From contig CAINXK010000293.1 in assembly GCA_903854805.1 (NCBI GenBank), forward strand, positions 1 to 6,741: a stretch of 6,741 nucleotides of DNA, given 5' to 3'. This DNA is from an uncultured Anaerolineae bacterium (GTDB lineage Bacteria; Chloroflexota; Anaerolineae; Anaerolineales; Villigracilaceae). The notes under the pieces were generated by a model that was not told where the DNA came from, searched no databases, and saw only the letters and a program-made list of their open reading frames with translations. The position numbers and the translations under genes were made by a program. The number at the start of each line of letters is the position of its first letter. Position 1 is the stretch's first letter. This document shows, in pieces, positions 6,035 to 6,741 of the stretch.

Positions 6035-6741
6035 GCGTATTCTGCAGCGCCTGGATTGGCAGGTGATCAGGCGTCTGGATGGGCTGCTGCAAGGCGATTA
6101 CCGCAGCCTGTTCTACGGCTACGGGGTCGATTTTGCCGATCTGCGTGAGTATCAGCCCGAGGACGATATCCGTTATATCGACTGGAATGTGACCGCGCGC
6201 ATGGATTCGCCCTATGTGCGCCAGTATGTAGAAGATCGCGAGATTACGGCCTGGTTCCTGCTGGATTTGAGCCCATCGGTGGATTTCGGCAGGCAAAGCA
6301 ACCCGAAGCGCCAGGTTTTGATCGACTTTGTGACCACATTGGCCCGAATTCTGACCCGGCACGGCAACCGGGTGGGTGCAGTGTTCTACAGCAGCCAGGT
6401 CGATCTGACTATTCCGGCGCGCAGCGGGCGCAACCAGGTGCTGCGCCTGGTGAATGACCTGCTCAAACAGCCGCAGCCGCTGCGCGCGCCGATGACCAGC
6501 CTGGCCCCGCTTTTTGAGGGCGGTTTGCACGCTATTAAGACGCGCTCATTGGTTTTTGTGGTCTCAGATTTTATCAGCCAGCCGGGTTGGGAACGCCCGC
6601 TGAACTTGTTGACTCAACACCACGAAGTGCTGACGGTGCGCTTGTGGGACCCGCGCGAGAGAGAGCTGCCGGATATCGGGCAGGTGATCATGGAAGATGC
6701 CGAGACGGGCGAACAGCTGTATGTGGATACTCACGACCGGC
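6003..6741 (+). CDS. DUF58 domain protein, 3' end outside the window
   Basis: At least 246 residues are present and the frame is open at the right edge. The DUF58 signature is clear at about 41-85: DFADLREYQPEDD, then YIDWNVTARMDSPYVRQY and EDRE. A vWA-like fold follows with a metal-site motif DLSPS (88-92), a candidate Thr at 165 and VVSDF (186-190). No membrane helix is visible, so this is the short soluble DUF58 type. Members are encoded beside MoxR ATPases and are presumed partners, though the biochemical role is not established. Two in-frame ATGs are available, at 6003 and 6009. The first is preferred because a weak GGTGG (5989-5993) lies nine bases upstream. Either start overlaps moxR (32 or 26 bases), which indicates translational coupling. 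Genes for vWA proteins and a Bat-type set would be expected beyond the window. Confidence 0.93.
   Translation, partial: MSMPTSAPTPERILQRLDWQVIRRLDGLLQGDYRSLFYGYGVDFADLREYQPEDDIRYIDWNVTARMDSPYVRQYVEDREITAWFLLDLSPSVDFGRQSNPKRQVLIDFVTTLARILTRHGNRVGAVFYSSQVDLTIPARSGRNQVLRLVNDLLKQPQPLRAPMTSLAPLFEGGLHAIKTRSLVFVVSDFISQPGWERPLNLLTQHHEVLTVRLWDPRERELPDIGQVIMEDAETGEQLYVDTHDR

Overview
This window probably comes from the chromosome of a Gram-negative bacterium. A membrane sensor kinase has a periplasmic domain, and a membrane-anchored HtrA-type protease sits beside the start of a MoxR/DUF58 operon. The style of the DUF58 and protease proteins would fit a betaproteobacterium (Burkholderiales-like), but this is an impression from protein style. 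No rRNA, tRNA or taxon-specific marker is present. Base composition is uneven: sample 60-base lines give about 45% GC in the kinase gene, about 25% in the central intergenic region and about 62% in the MoxR gene.

Layout from left to right: (1) bases 1-105 are an open frame on the + strand that may be the 3' end of an unidentified gene. (2) Bases 102-3152 on the - strand encode a 1016-residue hybrid-free sensor histidine kinase. It has two membrane helices around a periplasmic ABC-transporter-type binding-protein fold, then a coiled coil, two PAS domains, HisKA and HATPase_c. (3) Bases 3153-4007 are an 855-base intergenic region without a convincing gene. It holds several dyads, three terminator-like hairpins all oriented for the - strand, and at its right end a promoter with PhoB-style 11-bp direct repeats. 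(4) Bases 4008-4889 encode a single-pass, PDZ-less trypsin-like (S1C) serine protease. (5) Bases 4902-5018 are a 38-codon frame whose first residues resemble the start of an endonuclease/exonuclease/phosphatase (EEP) family protein, probably a truncated remnant. (6) Bases 5030-6034 encode a MoxR-type AAA+ ATPase with a strong ribosome binding site. (7) Bases 6003-6741 encode a DUF58 protein that overlaps the MoxR gene and runs off the window.

The kinase and the rightward genes are transcribed divergently. MoxR and DUF58 form the conserved head of a widespread operon that usually continues with von Willebrand factor A proteins. MoxR is thought to remodel metal-binding vWA partners, and DUF58 carries a degenerate vWA-like fold. 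The protease may share regulation with them, but 140 bases and the EEP remnant separate it from moxR, so co-transcription is unproven. No response regulator for the kinase is in view.

I see no clear evidence of a wholly new system. The points most worth checking are the direct-repeat promoter of the protease, the EEP remnant joined to the moxR ribosome binding site, and the cluster of - strand terminators in the central spacer.
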